Shown here piece after piece: positions 14,793-15,011 of a DNA stretch of 15,011 nt (positions are counted from its first letter, which is position 1; each line of letters opens with the position of its first letter). Source of the DNA: Nannocystaceae bacterium (GTDB lineage Bacteria; Myxococcota_A; Polyangia; Nannocystales; Nannocystaceae); contig JAESSZ010000575.1 in assembly GCA_016763875.1 (NCBI GenBank), positions 1 to 15,011 of the forward strand. The letters run 5' to 3'. The position numbers and the translations under genes are program-made. The notes below the pieces were generated by a model. It was not told the origin of the DNA. It made no database searches and saw only the letters and a program-made list of their open reading frames with translations.

Positions 14793-15011
14793 GTGAGGAA
14801 CAATCGGCGTTGCGTGCTGCGATTGTTCCCCGTGGGGGCTTGTCTGCCCTTCATCGCCTGGACCGTGAGTCTCGGGATACCGGATGTGTCTCACGCCGCG
14901 TCCCCCGTTGAGGCGGCCGCAATCGAGCCGCCGCCGGGCGCCGCGTATCTCTCGCGGCCGCTTTCGCCCAGCCCGCGCTTCCTGGATCACGGCGTGCTGC
15001 AAGCCGCCGTC
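14793..15011 (+). CDS. Start of an exported protein of unknown function, 3' end outside window
   Basis: From GTG 14793 the frame is open to the last base (73 residues). The N-terminus MRNNRRCVLRLFPVGACLPF has a basic n-region followed by a hydrophobic stretch (about residues 11-32). A plausible signal-peptidase site lies after SHAA near residue 36, so the protein is probably exported. The visible mature part is Pro/Ala-rich (EPPPGAAYLSRPLSPSPRF) and cannot be assigned to a family. No ribosome binding site precedes GTG 14793. GTG 14814 is an alternative that would still leave a usable signal peptide. A perfect inverted repeat covers codons 2-13. Export is well supported; function is unknown. 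Confidence 0.65.
   Translation, partial: MRNNRRCVLRLFPVGACLPFIAWTVSLGIPDVSHAASPVEAAAIEPPPGAAYLSRPLSPSPRFLDHGVLQAAV
14797..14829. repeat. Perfect 10-bp inverted repeat over the translation start
   Basis: GGAACAATCG (14797-14806) and CGATTGTTCC (14820-14829) are exact reverse complements separated by 13 bases. The repeat begins two bases after the GTG at 14793-14795. In DNA the half-site centres are 23 bp apart, about two helical turns, which suits a dimeric regulator. In RNA it would form a stable hairpin at the start codon. No T tract follows on either strand, so it is not a terminator. Confidence 0.65.

Noticed and set aside
1..15011. A novel defence island, mobile element or biosynthetic gene cluster
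   Set aside because: There are no transposase, integrase, toxin-antitoxin, nuclease, polyketide or peptide-synthetase genes, no terminal repeats or tRNA-borne attachment site, and no composition shift. All complete genes but the lipocalin-like one fit known housekeeping or envelope families.

Overview
The window reads as ordinary chromosome of a GC-rich Myxococcota bacterium, most likely in or near the Nannocystineae. This rests on three things: a secreted lysozyme ending in a MYXO-CTERM-like tail (Cys pair, short hydrophobic helix, Arg cluster), a eukaryotic-type Ser/Thr kinase with one membrane span, and a very long TPR protein. The lineage is an inference from gene content, not a phylogenetic result. 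I saw no tRNA, rRNA, CRISPR array, insertion sequence, phage gene or obvious change in base composition, and no gene-free stretch reaches 300 bases.

Layout. 1-3051 (+): the 3' part of a giant TPR protein with an unrecognised C-terminal domain. 3204-4679 (+): a GH25 lysozyme with a golvesin-type accessory domain and surface-anchoring tail. 4676-5668 (-): a protein that looks like the CrtC/AttH lipocalin-like superfamily, convergent with the lysozyme. 5700-7724 (+): a lipoprotein S9 peptidase (beta-propeller plus alpha/beta hydrolase), head-to-head with the previous gene. 7768-8559 (-): a membrane-anchored M48 zinc peptidase. 8641-8695 (-): an intrinsic terminator. 8792-9646 (-): an M50 site-2-type intramembrane protease. 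9738-10256 (+): a thioredoxin-fold lipoprotein. 10373-12139 (+): a transmembrane Ser/Thr kinase with repeat-rich linkers. 12136-13410 and 13435-14640 (-): a DRE-TIM acyltransferase (2-isopropylmalate synthase-like, without the regulatory domain) and a thiolase, probably co-transcribed with the thiolase first. 14793-15011 (+): the start of an exported protein that runs off the window.

How the parts fit. Most products act in or beyond the cell envelope: lysozyme, two lipoproteins, two membrane zinc proteases and a receptor-type kinase. The thiolase/acyltransferase pair is cytoplasmic acyl-CoA metabolism. There is no convincing multi-gene defence, secretion or biosynthetic system. The arrangement is mostly single genes packed tightly in alternating orientation.

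The most unusual points are small-scale. Two convergent gene pairs end on the same shared CTAG. One divergent pair has start codons about 30 bp apart. A perfect 10-bp inverted repeat lies across the translation start of the last gene. The kinase carries three different in-frame tandem repeats. A 2-isopropylmalate-synthase-like enzyme is paired with a thiolase rather than with leucine genes.
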